DNA from: Ligula intestinalis
Lineage: Eukaryota > Platyhelminthes > Cestoda > Diphyllobothriidea > Diphyllobothriidae
Direction of reading: 5' to 3'
Assembly: GCA_036362985.1 (NCBI GenBank)
Contig: JAYGXS010000005.1
Span: 53,090,945-53,154,944 of the forward strand
DNA: 64,000 nt
Shown: positions 33,100 through 44,367 of the stretch, in pieces
How the letters are laid out: every line of letters starts with the position of its first letter
Position numbering within the stretch: position 1 is the stretch's first letter
Notes under the pieces: generated by a model
Told to the model about the DNA's origin: nothing
What the model saw: only the letters and a program-made list of their open reading frames with translations
The model's database searches: none
Program-made: the position numbers and the translations under genes

Positions 33100-33761
33100 C
33101 TACAGTTCCATTGTCTCTGCTTTTCAATTGAACGTTTATACTGCTGGATTGCAAACATTTTGTTTGGTCGGGTGTCACCTCTGATTCCCTACTGCGTCGC
33201 AATCAATCGCAATCGGGGTTTTGGTGCCCTACGAGTTCGCTAAAGACTGAAGTCCTCGTGGGTTTGCGAAAGTGTACTAGATATCAGTCTAAGGGTGTTA
33301 ATTGTCCCATGGGTTATTCTTTGTGGCCAGATATCAGACTTCTGGCGGTCGTGAAACTGGTGTTTGTGGAAATAGCTGAGGGTTATCACATGCTTTGGAA
33401 CTGTCACCCTGGTGTAAGGTAGGTGAACATCCGATGACCTGGCCCGCTGTCCGTTCAGGGATGTTGCATGTCAGCGTCAGGGGAGACTGTAGGTGGGCTG
33501 TTATATTTATGGTGAATTGCCAGACTCGTCGCGTCCTGTCCATTTATGGTTTACACTATATTGGTAGTACGCGCGGTCTGGGGTTCGGCTACGAATGTCT
33601 ATCGAGACAACTTCCCTTAACAGTCAGCGCGCTGGCGTTTTCGGCCGGTCCAGTCTTTCTGGTATTTGCACAATTACTTGTGAACGTGCTCACCCAGGTA
33701 CGAATGGCCCGATCATAGTGTAATTACGCGGCCCTGCCTGCCTTGATATCACTTATTCTTC

Positions 33762-33766
<5 letters not shown>
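33100..33766. other. no gene seen downstream of eEF1A
   Basis: About 670 bases contain only chance frames (33334-33718 on both strands). No terminal repeats or domains were seen. Confidence 0.4.
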
Positions 33767-33811
<45 letters not shown>

Positions 33812-33829
33812 TGTGTGTCTCTGCTGCAA
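33767..33829. repeat. (GT)n microsatellite
   Basis: About 28 GT units with single interruptions. The open frame reported across it is an artefact of the repeat. Confidence 0.95.
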
Positions 33830-33851
33830 GGTAAGTTGAGATTCTGCTCTC

Positions 33852-34080
33852 ATTGTTCTTTTCTATACTTCATCTCCTCCCCTCTCTCTCGGCCCGTCTG
33901 CGTTCCCCCATCGCCTCCTCTCCCTATTTCCCTCCTTCAATTTCTTCTTCTTTCTATCCCTTTCCCTATTTTTCCCCTTCGTCCTTTCCCCTCCTCCTTC
34001 TTCCTCTTTTTATCCTTCTCCTCCTCCTCCTCCTCTTCTTCTTCTTCCTCTTCTTTCCTTCTTCCTCTTCTTCTGCACAT
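33852..34080. repeat. polypyrimidine tract with (CTC)n and (CTT)n
   Basis: About 230 bases are nearly all C and T on the plus strand, including runs of CTC and CTT repeats at 34015-34075. The long frames through it are compositional. Confidence 0.9.
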
Positions 34081-35008
34081 CCACAATTGCAAAGTTCACC
34101 AGTTGCCTCTTGCTCTCCTTTCAGACTCGCCCACGGACGCCAACCGACGACGGAGCATGGGTAGTGCCTTTCAGTCTTTGACTGACTGGTTACCCCTCTC
34201 AGGAGGGTGTTGGCCCAGGCTTCATGCAGGGCTGCTCTCACCCTTCGGAGATCCAATGGTCTGTATGCACATGAAATGCCAGTCTTCAGCCAACCACGGC
34301 CCCTGCGGCCTGGAAGGCGCTGGCGCTTTCTCTCACTTCTGATTCCCTGTTGGTGACTGCGCTTGCGCTCCTACTGGGTTTCAGGCCCCACTGCGGGTGC
34401 CCGAAAAGCTAGGCGGTCACTATGCGGTGGGGGATAGAGTGAGGTCGACCTCGGCGCGATTCTTCCCTCACTATAATAAATCTGAATGCGTCTGAATCTA
34501 TCACGGTGCGCTAAAAGCCGTGGCTTGGAGGGTCTGCCAACTGACGGGAAAACTCGGACCCCCTACGTAGCTGCTCCTTCTGTACGCGTGTGACTGTGTG
34601 TGCGTACGGGAGGAGAGGGAGGACTGAGAGTCAGGCTGCAATGGCTCCCTCTTAATGTGGCCTTTATGGCGCTCCCGCGCAGTCGGGAGCATACCTAGCG
34701 AGATGGCTGTGTCAAGTGTGCGCGTGCTGAGTGTTTATCGCGCCAGCCATCTACACCCTCCCTCATCCCCGGTCTTATTGACATTGTCTTTACACTCGAT
34801 ACGGAGGTGGGAGTGGCGAGCGAGTGGGTAGACTCTGCGCAAGTCTGCCTAAACTCCTGTTTTCCCTCGCGCCAGTTCTCTGCGTTGCTCCTGCTAGCTG
34901 TCGCTTACGTATTGCTTGCCCAGCTCGCCTTTGTGTCAGTTGCGGCTTGCTTCTGCGGCTTGTTGGAGCGCGTGGTGCCCATCGTCGAAATCAACGGGGG
35001 AACTGTCG
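34081..35008. other. GC-richer sequence, no gene recognised
   Basis: The stretch is GC-richer than its surroundings with a polyadenylation-like AATAAA near 34482. It might be the end of an unidentified retroelement, but no coding region or terminal repeat supports that. Confidence 0.3.
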
Positions 35009-35036
35009 TGTGTGTGTGTGTGTGTGTGTGTGTGTC
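35009..35036. repeat. (GT)n microsatellite
   Basis: About 13 uninterrupted GT units. Confidence 0.95.
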
Positions 35037-35239
35037 TGACCATCGGTTTCGATGATATCAACCAAGTGCACCAACAGGTTGGTACAGGAGGTGACGGCCT
35101 CAGGGCTTTGTTTAAAGTGATAGAGGACGTAGTTAGCGGCTCCGCACTCTTTCCCTTCTCCCATGAGTCTCGAATACTAGACGGGGTCCGGCGCGGCTAC
35201 TGTATAAAATGCAAGCCAATACACCGCCTAATTTAGGCT

Positions 35240-35960
35240 TAAAGTGACAGTTGACTTTGCGCGGGTGCTACTGTGCTATCTATGCTCACTCACCTATAAT
35301 AGGTGTCGGGCCAGACTTAGGTAAACCAGGACTGGTACTGCTTACTTCTAAGACTACGCACTAGGGTGTAACTTAGTGATAGTACTTGTTGGTACTTGTA
35401 CTGATTGTTTTTAACGTCAGAAGTGACGCTGATTAAGTCAGCACTGGGATCATATCCCCTAAATCACGACCGGAAGTCTAGTATTACTTGTGCTGGCATT
35501 GACGCCACAATTTATCAGAGGTGACGTTGATTTAGCCAACTCTAGGGCTCATATCCCCTTGGTCTCAACAGGGCGTGTGAATCTGGCTTTAGCTATTTCG
35601 GGTACGTATACGCTTGGGGTCATGAGCAAGGCTGCGTTTGTCATGGTTTCCGCACTCACACCTCTATCCATGGAGCTGTACACACTAAGATAATGTCGAT
35701 ATAGCTACATGCCTATGCTAGAAGTGCATATTCAAGTAATCGTGCTTACAAAGGCCAGTACTTAGTATACTATTAGTACTGCCTGTGTATGCTTTTTAAG
35801 GAGTCGCACCCAGTATGCACACCCAATCTGTGGGATATAATAGTGATTAGCATTTGGACAATAATATAGCGTTTGTAGAGTATTGATTAAAGTTAACTCT
35901 GGGCTCACATCTTCACATGCCCGTAATAAATGTAGATGAACTTGTGCTAGCTCGGACACT
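35240..35960 (+). repeat. dispersed repeat, copy 2, with internal sub-repeats
   Basis: The first 260 bases match the repeat at 30781-31060. A sub-unit, GTGACGCTGATTAAGTCAGC to TCATATCCCC (35423-35460), recurs as GTGACGTTGATTTAGCCAAC at 35521-35558, and weakly at 35877-35914 (TTGATTAAAGTTAACTCTGG). The spacing of the first two is about 98 bases. No gene was recognised in it or in the following ~700 bases to 36685. Confidence 0.55.
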
Positions 35961-36763
35961 ACCATTTGTCGGAGTTCAGACCATCATCTTTCTAAATAGG
36001 TGGGCTACAACTACCGGTAATAGAGGACAACAGTGTTGCTGAGACTGCAATAGGCTAAAAAGCTTGGACTAAGCTTTGAGGACTCAACTGCACTATTAAA
36101 GCCAAGCAATTCTAAACGAGGAGACTCGACTGCATGAATTAACGGGTATATTAGTGTTAAAACTGGGTAATGAAGTGACAGCCAATTAGAGTTTAAGGTA
36201 AGATAGATTGGAATTATGTGTGGCTAATAAAGCAATTTTACTGTTGCTGTTAGGAGAACTAGGCTATAATTAAAGAATTAAAAAAATAAATGAGCTTACA
36301 CGCGTCCCAAGCTTTTATCCGGGCTAATTTGTAAAACATCCGGCGAGAATGCACGTCCGCTAGGCAGATACGACTGTCATCAATCTTCTTTGTAGGCTCC
36401 CAGTGGCGACTTGTATGTTTCTTCCGAATGGCGGCATACTGTTTTTTTTGTGTGTCTATGGCGTCCTATCGTTCAACGGAAGATCTCTAGCTAGTAGCGT
36501 TGAAAGTAAACCATAAGTTCACGTCGATTCCGTTTGTTCGTGGACGCAGATTTCGCTTGCTTTAGCGCACATGATGCAAGCTCTTGCGTGCTCGTATCGT
36601 CTGGTCCGAAGCTACGTCATGCGAAACTAGAATTTTCAATAACAAATGATAGTTTGGGGGACGGATCTCCGCGACAGTAATTCTACAGGGTGTCCACGAA
36701 GTCTGAGTACATAGGGGATAAATACATACCTTTAGAACAAAACAATTTTATTTAAGTATAATG

Positions 36764-37302
36764 TTAAGAAATTATATTTTCGATATGATTTCCATTATTT
36801 GCAATGCATAATTCGATGCGCCTTGCTAAATTCTGGTGAACTCGATTGAATAAGTGTACATTGCCGTCGATTTCAGCACACTGACTGATAATGCGTTCTC
36901 TCAAGGGGTTTAGATTTGCAATCTTCATTGAGTAAACTTTCTCTTTTAACATACCCCAGAAAAAGAAATTAAGAGGAGAAAGGTCTGGTGAACGAGGACA
37001 CCACTCCACATGACCTCTTCTTCCAATCCAGTGAGGAAAAGTGCCATTCAGACAATCTCTAACATTTGTAGCAAATTGGGCAGGGGCTCCATCCTGCTGA
37101 AACCAGTCCGGAAGTCCCCCGCCTAGGCGCTCAAGGTGAGGCATTAATTTGTCTCTCAACATGTTCAGATAAGTCTCACCGGTTGCATGTTCATCAAAGA
37201 AGAAGGGTCCTAGCACAAGAGCTTTCCACAAACCACACCACACCATCACCTTTTGGCAGCCTTGCTGTTTGGATGGATCTATCCAATGTGGATTGTCTGG
37301 AG
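36764..37302 (-). pseudogene. mariner-type transposase, C-terminal half
   Basis: This is the DDE catalytic half of the transposase. After the LINE junction it reads SPDNPHWIDPSKQQ, then VMVWCGLW. The second catalytic acid is in WFQQDGAPA. The expected third acid lies in PRSPDLSPLNFFFWG, where the family normally has D after SPL; here the codon at 36969-36971 gives N. Forty residues separate the two positions. The D-to-N change would inactivate catalysis even if the LINE were removed. The C-terminus ends at 36764. Confidence 0.88.
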
Positions 37303-40300
37303 ATCAAATCAAGTCAAGTCAAATTTATTAAAGGAAATATAGGCGAACGCCTTTGAATTCCGTCTTTGGTACATAGGATTTCAGAAATGCATTGGCATAG
37401 CCGAACATTCCAAAGAAGTCGTTGACACAAATTCAAACGACTACTCGCTTGTTTCAAGTAATAAACTCACACTCAGTTTACACGAGCCAGAAGTGTAACT
37501 GAGGAAGAAGAGCAGACAGTGAAAAAACTCCTAAGGCTGGCTCATAATTCAAAATGGAATGTCATTTGTGGTTTTTAGGAGCAAAACTGTCGCTCGTGGG
37601 GGAAGTATGTGAATGATAGGGGCATGATGCTTCTGTGAATGTTGACGGCAGCCATGGCGTCCATGACGAGTAATATCTAAATCCGAAGGACCATACGAGG
37701 AGGAGACCTCGGAGTCGCGAGAACGTCCTGAAGAACAGGAGATGCGACCATGATAAGCCTTTGCTGTGCCAAGAGCCGATGAACCCGCCACGTCGTCAGC
37801 AGTCGGTCGATACGAGAAAGGGTGTGACAGGACTGCGTAGCCTAGGACCGTAAGTGCGGTAGATGCGACCTCAGATGCGATCAGCTCAGTTCATAAAGTG
37901 AGCAGAGACGTCGGAGCTAGGCAATGTCTTAACGCATTTGGTTAACAACTAATAATAATACTACCTAAAAATTACTTATAGTACAAATTTATAGCATTTA
38001 TAGCATTTCAGTGTTTGGAGTTAGAGCGCTTCAATTTTTGGATTCGGAACACTTCAGTGATTGGATTTGGAGAACTTAATCGCGACGATACTCATTAAAT
38101 CGGTCTAGGTTTGCCTTAAAAACATCCACGGAAGGGGACATTACAATATTCGCAGGAAGGGCATTCCATGCCTGGATTACTCTCTTATAGAAAAAGAATT
38201 TTCTTGGGTCAAGTCTTGCCCCAGTCACACGTAATTTGAGGGGGTGTCCGCGCAGCCTAGAGCTGGTGGCCCGCTCAAAGAAGTCATTTGTTTGGAGGCA
38301 GAAATCCTAACCACGCAACATGCGAAATGCCTGGATTAGGTCCCCACGTAGCTACCTGTAATCCAGAGGAAACAAGTCAAGATTTACCAGTCGGGTCTCA
38401 TAAGGGAGGTTCCGTTGGCCTCGTACTAATTTTTTTGCACGTCTTTGTACCCTTTCAAGGTTTTTTGCCTTTGGCTGTCCAAGGTCTCCAGGCTTGGATG
38501 GCAAATTCCAGTTGAGGTTGCACGAACGTGCCGAATACCTTCCCAAATACAACTTTGTCAAACTTAGCAAAGGCGCGCTCGATTAGATACAAGCTCGACA
38601 TTGCGGATTTAGCCACTTTCAGGACGTGGAGTGATGGCTTCAGTGAAGGCGTGAACCACACCTCCAGGTCTTTCTGAGCCTCTACCTCTGGTAGCGGCGT
38701 GTGATTCAGGTAATACACCCTCCGAGGCGTTGTGCTGGTTCTACCAAAGCGCATTAGGTTGCATTTGGCCACATTGAATGGCATGAGCCAAAGGTTCAAC
38801 CATTGCTCCAGTCGATGCAAATTTGCCTGGAGATTTAATTCGTCGTCTTGGTTGCGTATGACCTTCCAAAGTTATATGTCATCAGCAAACATTGCGATTT
38901 CGCAGACTAGTCCGCTTATGCAGTCATCAATATACATAAGGAAGAGAAAAGGGCCAAGAACAGAACCTTGTGGAACCCCGCTGTCAACTGCTACCTCCGC
39001 CGACCTCTGTTAGCCAATACATACGGTCGGAGTACGACCAGTCAAGAAGTTTGCTATCCACTGCAAAAGGTTTCCCCTTACCCCTATGCGGCTGAGCTTG
39101 TATAAGACACGTTGATGAGGAACCGTGTAAAACGCCTTCTTGAAGTCTACAAAGACTGTATGCACCGTATTCCCTTCATCGATCGCTCGGGTCCATTGTT
39201 CTAGACAATAGAGCAGATTGGTCAAGCAGGACCTTCCCCTGCGGAATCCGTGCTGCTTATCAGAAAGAAGTTGATGTTGCTCCAAAAAGTGCATCAGCTC
39301 GCGTTTGAATATGCGTTCCATAAGCTTGCAGGATATTGAGGTGAGGCTGACCGGTCTATAGTTATTTGCGGTCGCCATACTCCCACTTTTGTGGATGGGT
39401 GAGATCCCCGCTGCCTTCCAATCGGGTGGCACTTGTCCAGTATTAAGAGAAGCTCGGAAGATTAGGTACAGGGGTACCGCCAACTCTATGGCTAGCTCTT
39501 TTAATAGCTTTGCAGGTATCTCATCCGGACCTGACGACTTCGTTTCTTTGAGCTGTAGAAGTTCTCGCAGAACGGTAGCTTCCGTGAGTGCAACCGAGTC
39601 TATGGTCTGGATCACACACACACTGCAGTTAATAGCGGTGAACTCAGACTCTCTCGTAAAGACCGACTGGAAAAAGCAGGATAGATGTTCCGCCTTTTCG
39701 TTAATCTCGCAAATTTCTACACCGTCGTCTGTTTTTAACAGAGGAATAGGGTCTCTATTTCGAGTACATTGCCTAACGTAGCTGTAGAAAAGCTTTGGGT
39801 TTCCTACTGCACAGTTTATTAGATTACTCTCGAAGTTTTGGCGGCTAATTCGTATCAGGCTCTTAAACTTGTTTCTCTGCGCCTTATACCTATTGTACGA
39901 TTCGGGGGTCCTCTCTCTGCGATAGATTTTAAACATCCTTCCTTGGCGGTTTACTTCCCTCTTTAGCGTCGGCGGTAGCCATCGAGGCCTATTTCTTTAC
40001 CGTGATAGGACAGAAATCGGTAATTAGTCCGTGTAATACGACTTTGAATGCCGACCAATCATCGAGAACGCACCCGGTGAATGTTTCATTCCAGTCTATC
40101 CTACTCATTATGGCTTTCATTTGCGTAAAGTCCCCTCTCCAGATGTTGCGTCTGGTTACCACACTACGATCGGGCACAGAGAAGAGTGAATATTCCCAAT
40201 GTAGCACTACGTGATCACTTTTTCCGAGAGGTGGTAAACAATTTACGACGTCCACGCTATCAGGCGCTTTGGTAAGTACTAGGTCTAAGCAATTAGATTG

Positions 40301-41325
40301 TTGCCTTTCGCGTAGTCTGGTCGGATATAGGACGTGTTGCGTAAGGAAAGATGCCTGTACTGTGCGCAGAAGTCGTTGATCGAAATTTACTTCTGAGCCC
40401 GGCGCAGAACTCACATTCTAGTCGATATGGGGGCGTTAAAGTCTCCCATGACCATGACATCGGATCTCCTAGCAATTTCTTCGACTAAGAACATTGTCTG
40501 ACTGTTGGTTGCTCGATGGTGGACGGTAGACCGCCATGATGTCAAGGGTCTGTGATTCCGGTGTTCTAACGGTGAGCCATATTGCCTCTATATTGCCCGA
40601 AAGGTTTTCGGATTTGTCGGACACGAGCAGGCCGTGTCTATCATAGATTAGCACACCCCCACCTTGACGCCCGTCTCTATCTTTTCGGAAAACTTGAAAC
40701 CCGGGGAGAGCAATTTCCTGGTCGCCTACCTTCGTGGTCAACCATGTTTCTGTTATGCAGACGACGTCTGGTTCCATTTGGCAAATAGTAACCTTAAGCT
40801 CATCTAATTTGGAGAGCAGGCTTTGTGCATTGGTGTACATGAACTTTAGTTTCATGGTACGGTGTAATCCGGCAGTCACTGACAGTCACTTCCTGACCGT
40901 CGTTCGGAGTATTATGGTTTGGTTCAATGCTTTCTTCGGAATTATCGTCCCGCTGAATATTTTCAGGCCTGCCTCGCCATTCTTGTTCCTCGACAGTTGT
41001 TCCGCTACTAGTTCTCGGCGTTTCAGCCGTTCCTCCAGGGAGTTGTCCGGTTGAAAAAACCTCTTTATGCGCGTGACTTAGGTTAGTTTTTTCAGACAGG
41101 ATCACCTTTACATGTTCCTTGTTTTTAAATATGATTTTTAGCGGTCTGGGTCGGAGCATTTCTGCAGTTTCTGCCAGCCTTTTCCCGATACGAAATGACC
41201 TCAGCACTTCAAATTTTTTTCCTGGCGGAAACAGATCGCTCAGGACATCGTTAAAGGAAACCATGTCTGGATCGTTTTGGTCGTTTGAGCGGTCTAAAAT
41301 GTCTTTAGTATCAAAGATTCTGTCT
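37303..41325 (-). mobile_element. APE/RT LINE inserted in the mariner transposase, 5'-truncated
   Basis: This is a minus-strand LINE of the same family as 44350-49236. Its 3' end has AATAAATTTGACTTGACTTG, a (TTGAC)n-type tail. The 5' end begins inside the ORF1/ORF2 overlap region, so it is 5'-truncated as is usual for target-primed insertions. The order is a conserved nucleic-acid-binding region, endonuclease, RT and C-terminal region. The insertion splits the transposase between NRQN and SPDN; a short TGAT may be the target duplication. Confidence 0.88.
38110..41325 (-). pseudogene. LINE ORF2 (endonuclease and reverse transcriptase), broken
   Basis: From 41325 downward: RSFRIGKR and RPRPLKIIFKN (shared with the plus-strand copy), endonuclease segments FMYTNAQSL, TETWLT and YRPPSS, and SDHVVLHW at 40414-39989, which retains the catalytic H. 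RT runs from 39936 to 39010, with GPDEIPAKLLKEL, NNYRPVSLTSISCK, FRRGRSC and VDFKKAF. After a stop near 39010 come QGSVLGP and FADDI, followed at once by an in-frame TAA near 38875. The thumb and C-terminal region end near 38110. Several frameshifts and stops make it inactive. Confidence 0.85.
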
Positions 41326-41909
41326 GTTGACTTCACCATTAACATAAAACAAAGCTTCATCACTGAACAGCAAAAGGTCTTTAGTAAAATTGATATTTTC
41401 ATCAAATTTATCTGAAAACCATTCGCACATCTGCATTTGTCGATCGGGGTCGTCTTCATTTAAGTGATGCATTATCTGTAATTTGTATGGATGGAACTTC
41501 TGCTCTACCAGGATGTTGTGGATAATTGGCCTTCGAACCCCCAACTCAATGGATGTCCGACGAAGTGATTTCTTCAGGCTAGCAGCAATCTTGGCTATGA
41601 AAACCTCTTTCGTTTTGTCTGAAGTCTTTGGTCGCCGGAACGGGGTTTGTCCAAGACACTGCCTGTCTCTTTAAACTTCGTGACTAATTTCCCGATGGCA
41701 GTAAAAGAGATAGGTTGCCGATCAGGGTGTCGAAGTTTAAAATCATCGGCGATTTTGCGATAAGACCATCCTTCTCGTCCACTTAAGAGTACCAACTCCA
41801 TTCTTTCTTCTTTAGACAGAGCCATCATTCGATCTGGGGAGAAAAAAATGTTATGACCTGCACTGGTACTAGATGAACGCCGAACTACCCGCTTAGTCCC
41901 GATGCCCAC
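41311..41909 (-). pseudogene. mariner-type transposase, N-terminal half
   Basis: This half holds the DNA-binding region. From a likely start at MMALSKEERMELVLLSGREG the protein runs through SYRKIADDFKLRHPDRQPIS and KLVTKFKETGSVLDKPRSGD, a helix-turn-helix block of the type seen at the N-terminus of insect mariner-like transposases. A frameshift near 41640 moves the continuation (TSDKTKEVFIAKIAASLKKS, then GVRRPIIHNIL) to another frame. The first catalytic acid is in LLFSDEALFYVNGEVN. The frame is then broken at 41325 by the LINE. Confidence 0.85.
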
Positions 41910-42274
41910 GGAGAGAGAACAACAGAAGTCCGGTCACTCGAAGAGCATGTATTGAGACACAGAGCACGTGAGAGCAAGCAGATCGAGTTAGCAAGTCAGA
42001 ATGCAAGAGTGCAAGTCAGTCAGCGAAAAAGACTCCAGGTTATTTTTTCAGTGCGCATAGCGAGGAGGCGTCAGTATTCACGGTCCAATCAGATAGGACG
42101 GAAAATCGATAATTATTGACGCGTTGTCAAGCCACGACGTGGGACTTTGCGCTGCAGCTGCGCTGACAGCCTAAGCGGTGTTGACTAATCATGGGACTCT
42201 GCCGTCCCAACAAAAATAACATAAATAAATAAAATATTAAAATTCCAATGTACCCAGACTTTGTGGACACCCTG

Positions 42275-44026
42275 CACTAGTGCAATTTTGCTCTACTCTT
42301 CCTGCCTCACTGCAAGTGAGTCGTCAGCGCACTCGGACAGAATATTTGAGCTGTGATCAATTTTCAAACGCAATAGTCGTTAGTCCACTTGCCCAGGTCG
42401 CAATTACTTCTATCGAAGTTTGTAGTCGCACACCGGGCATGCTGCCTACAAGCTTGTCCTTCCATCGGCACTTTTGGTATCATCAGATTCTGTTCAGCAG
42501 CGGAGTATTTAATGGTTGGTTTGCTTTTAGTTATTATCATTAGTTGCGCAATCACAAGACGAGACCGTATGTGATACTTTATAGACATGTTCCATGCTAG
42601 GTTTTTGTATTTTTCCTAAAATGTTGAATGGCTTGCGGAAGGTCAGCTGTAGTTCACGGATGAGGCCTAGACGCTTGGATACAAAGTAATAAGTTAAGGT
42701 CAAAATCAAAGTGTATGTTGTCTGTTTTCATGAGACCTTGAAGTTGTTTGTCGAGAAGGTACTTGTTAGGACAGCCCAAGCACGCGAGCCATCACTTGAG
42801 CCACCCTGAGGGCACAAGAACAAATAAAGCAACAAGCCAGTCCGTTGCATGCACAACCGGCCAAGTCGCGCGACCTTCAACGGCGGAAACCACACGGGGA
42901 TTCAAAAGCGTCACGCGCATGCGTGACCGCGGTCATGCTGAGGTCACGTCTGGTCAGGGGTAAAGTGCGCGCGTCAACTGTCCCGATAGGGACACGATGG
43001 TTGCTCGCATGGGCCACATGTGGAGGAGCCAATAGGGCAAAAAGGCTGCGGTTCTTAAATAGGCTGCCACCGCTGGAGGCAGTATTCTGCTGCTGGCACA
43101 CGAGACCTGTTGGCCCACACAAGAGCGCGCTACCGCAAACAGAAGACACACTACTGACGACAAAGGATAATTTGCTGACGGACATACAGAACAGATCCTG
43201 TAGACAAATCCAGAGCTCTCCTGTTGTGGACTTTCGGTTTCGCTATCTGACGCCTTATGGTTGCCTTCAGCCTGTATGCGAGTCCAACCGTGAGGATTAA
43301 CTAGAACTGTTTAACAGACCCATCCAAAGCAGAAGCCACAGAAGGAGACCAAAGTAGGCAACATATCCAAGATGGGCGGCTAATGACTTTTATTAGGTGT
43401 CTACCAAGCCGTCTTGACCGAAGATTTGTATCGTCACAGATTTATGAAACAAACTGCCGATCGAAGGGAGACAAATGGAAGATCCACTCTAATTATGCTC
43501 AGTTCCTCTTTGATAAAACACGAAAAGTCATGGATGAAGCATAAAAGATAAGTGAAAAATGCAGATGCTAAAACAGCTGGTAGCGTAGCGTGGGTAGGCC
43601 CATTTTGGAAAGGAACATTAACATAACTGCTTTATAAGTTTCAGTAGGCGTATTTATCCCTATTCATTTAGGTCGGCAGACTAGTAGCTGTGCATCGCGT
43701 CCCCCTTCTTCAACGTGTATTGACAACTTGTTACTATATCGCTGCCTACCATTCACTTTCTTCGTCTACTCAAACTTGCCATTAAATTGCCTCGGCTTAT
43801 CTCGCTAAAAAAAGCAACAGTTGCACATGCAATTACTACACATACCATTCGTTACCTTTACATAATCGCGGTTACCGTTAGCCGAAGATACTTCGCTGAT
43901 GATCACACGAAAATGCTTTTCATGCAGTTGCGGTTTAACAGAGGAAAGACACCTTTACGCAACAAACTAGACAGCGGTATACATCATCTGATGTATTGAT
44001 GTTCCTAAAAAAAGGAATAAGGGTTT
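42275..44026. other. no gene recognised; CpG-rich segment 42740-43310
   Basis: A GC-rich, CpG-rich stretch contains a TATA-like TTAAATAG at about 43055 and several overlapping frames (42845-43300 plus, 42877-43185 minus). It could be a promoter-like or LTR-like segment of an unrecognised element, but no domain supports a gene. The rest is ordinary AT-rich sequence. Confidence 0.3.
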
Positions 44027-44290
44027 CAATGACCTCACCCAGGGCCAGTGAACATCCCCAAACTTACACGCGCCCACCGTTGGTCCAGTTGGGGTTAGTG
44101 ATCATATTAAAAAAATTAAATCAGTAACATCGTCCAAGGTTAGTGAACAACCCCCAACCTATACGGGTCCGTCCTTGGTCTATTAGAGTTTCGTGATTAT
44201 ATTACAAATATGTACCTCAGTGACTTCGCCCAGGGTCAGCAAAACTCCCTAAAGTTACATTCACATACCTTAGCTTAAGGTATTATAAGG
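44027..44290. repeat. tandem repeat, period about 96 bp, nearly three copies
   Basis: Units start at about 44027, 44122 and 44218, each with a variant of CAGTGACNTCNCCCAGGGT followed by GTGAACA and a C-rich block, and ending with a TGATNATATTA stretch. The third unit is cut short. The array lies directly upstream of the LINE at 44350. Confidence 0.75.
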
Positions 44291-44294
44291 AATA

Positions 44295-44336
44295 TTCGGA
44301 CTGCGTCTCTAACCATTACGCCACTGACGCACGGTG
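44295..44336 (-). repeat. tRNA-like head fragment (A-box half only)
   Basis: The minus strand reads CAGTGGCGTAATGGTTAGAG, an A-box-like segment as in the SINE heads. No B box follows within 60 bases, so it is a fragment rather than a tRNA gene or full SINE. Confidence 0.45.
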
Positions 44337-44367
44337 TGATACAAGATTCAAAAGTCTTACCAATTGC

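Larger units (their letters stand above)
36686..42274 (-). mobile_element. Tc1/mariner-type transposon, interrupted by a LINE
   Basis: Terminal inverted repeats CAGGGTGTCCACGAAGTCTG (36686-36705) and CAGGGTGTCCACAAAGTCTG (minus strand from 42274) bound the element. The left end is preceded by TA. The right flank reads CA, where a TA duplication is expected. The transposase gene on the minus strand is split by a LINE at about 37303-41325; without it the element would be about 1.57 kb. The 414-bp derivative at 14487-14900 shares both ends. Confidence 0.9.

Noticed and set aside
34150..34170. Candidate right end (GGGTAGTG) for the CACTA-like element starting at 9548
   Set aside because: It is 24 kb away, only eight bases match and the preceding bases do not fit the expected inverted repeat.
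33743..34342. 199-codon open frame on the plus strand
   Set aside because: It is created by a (GT)n run and a polypyrimidine tract; the translation is low-complexity and has no domain.
42740..43310. Protein-coding gene in the CpG-rich segment
   Set aside because: Several frames are open on both strands at once, as expected for GC-rich DNA, and none shows a recognisable domain or splice structure.
44295..44336. tRNA gene on the minus strand
   Set aside because: Only the A-box half is seen; no B box or 3' acceptor strand follows.
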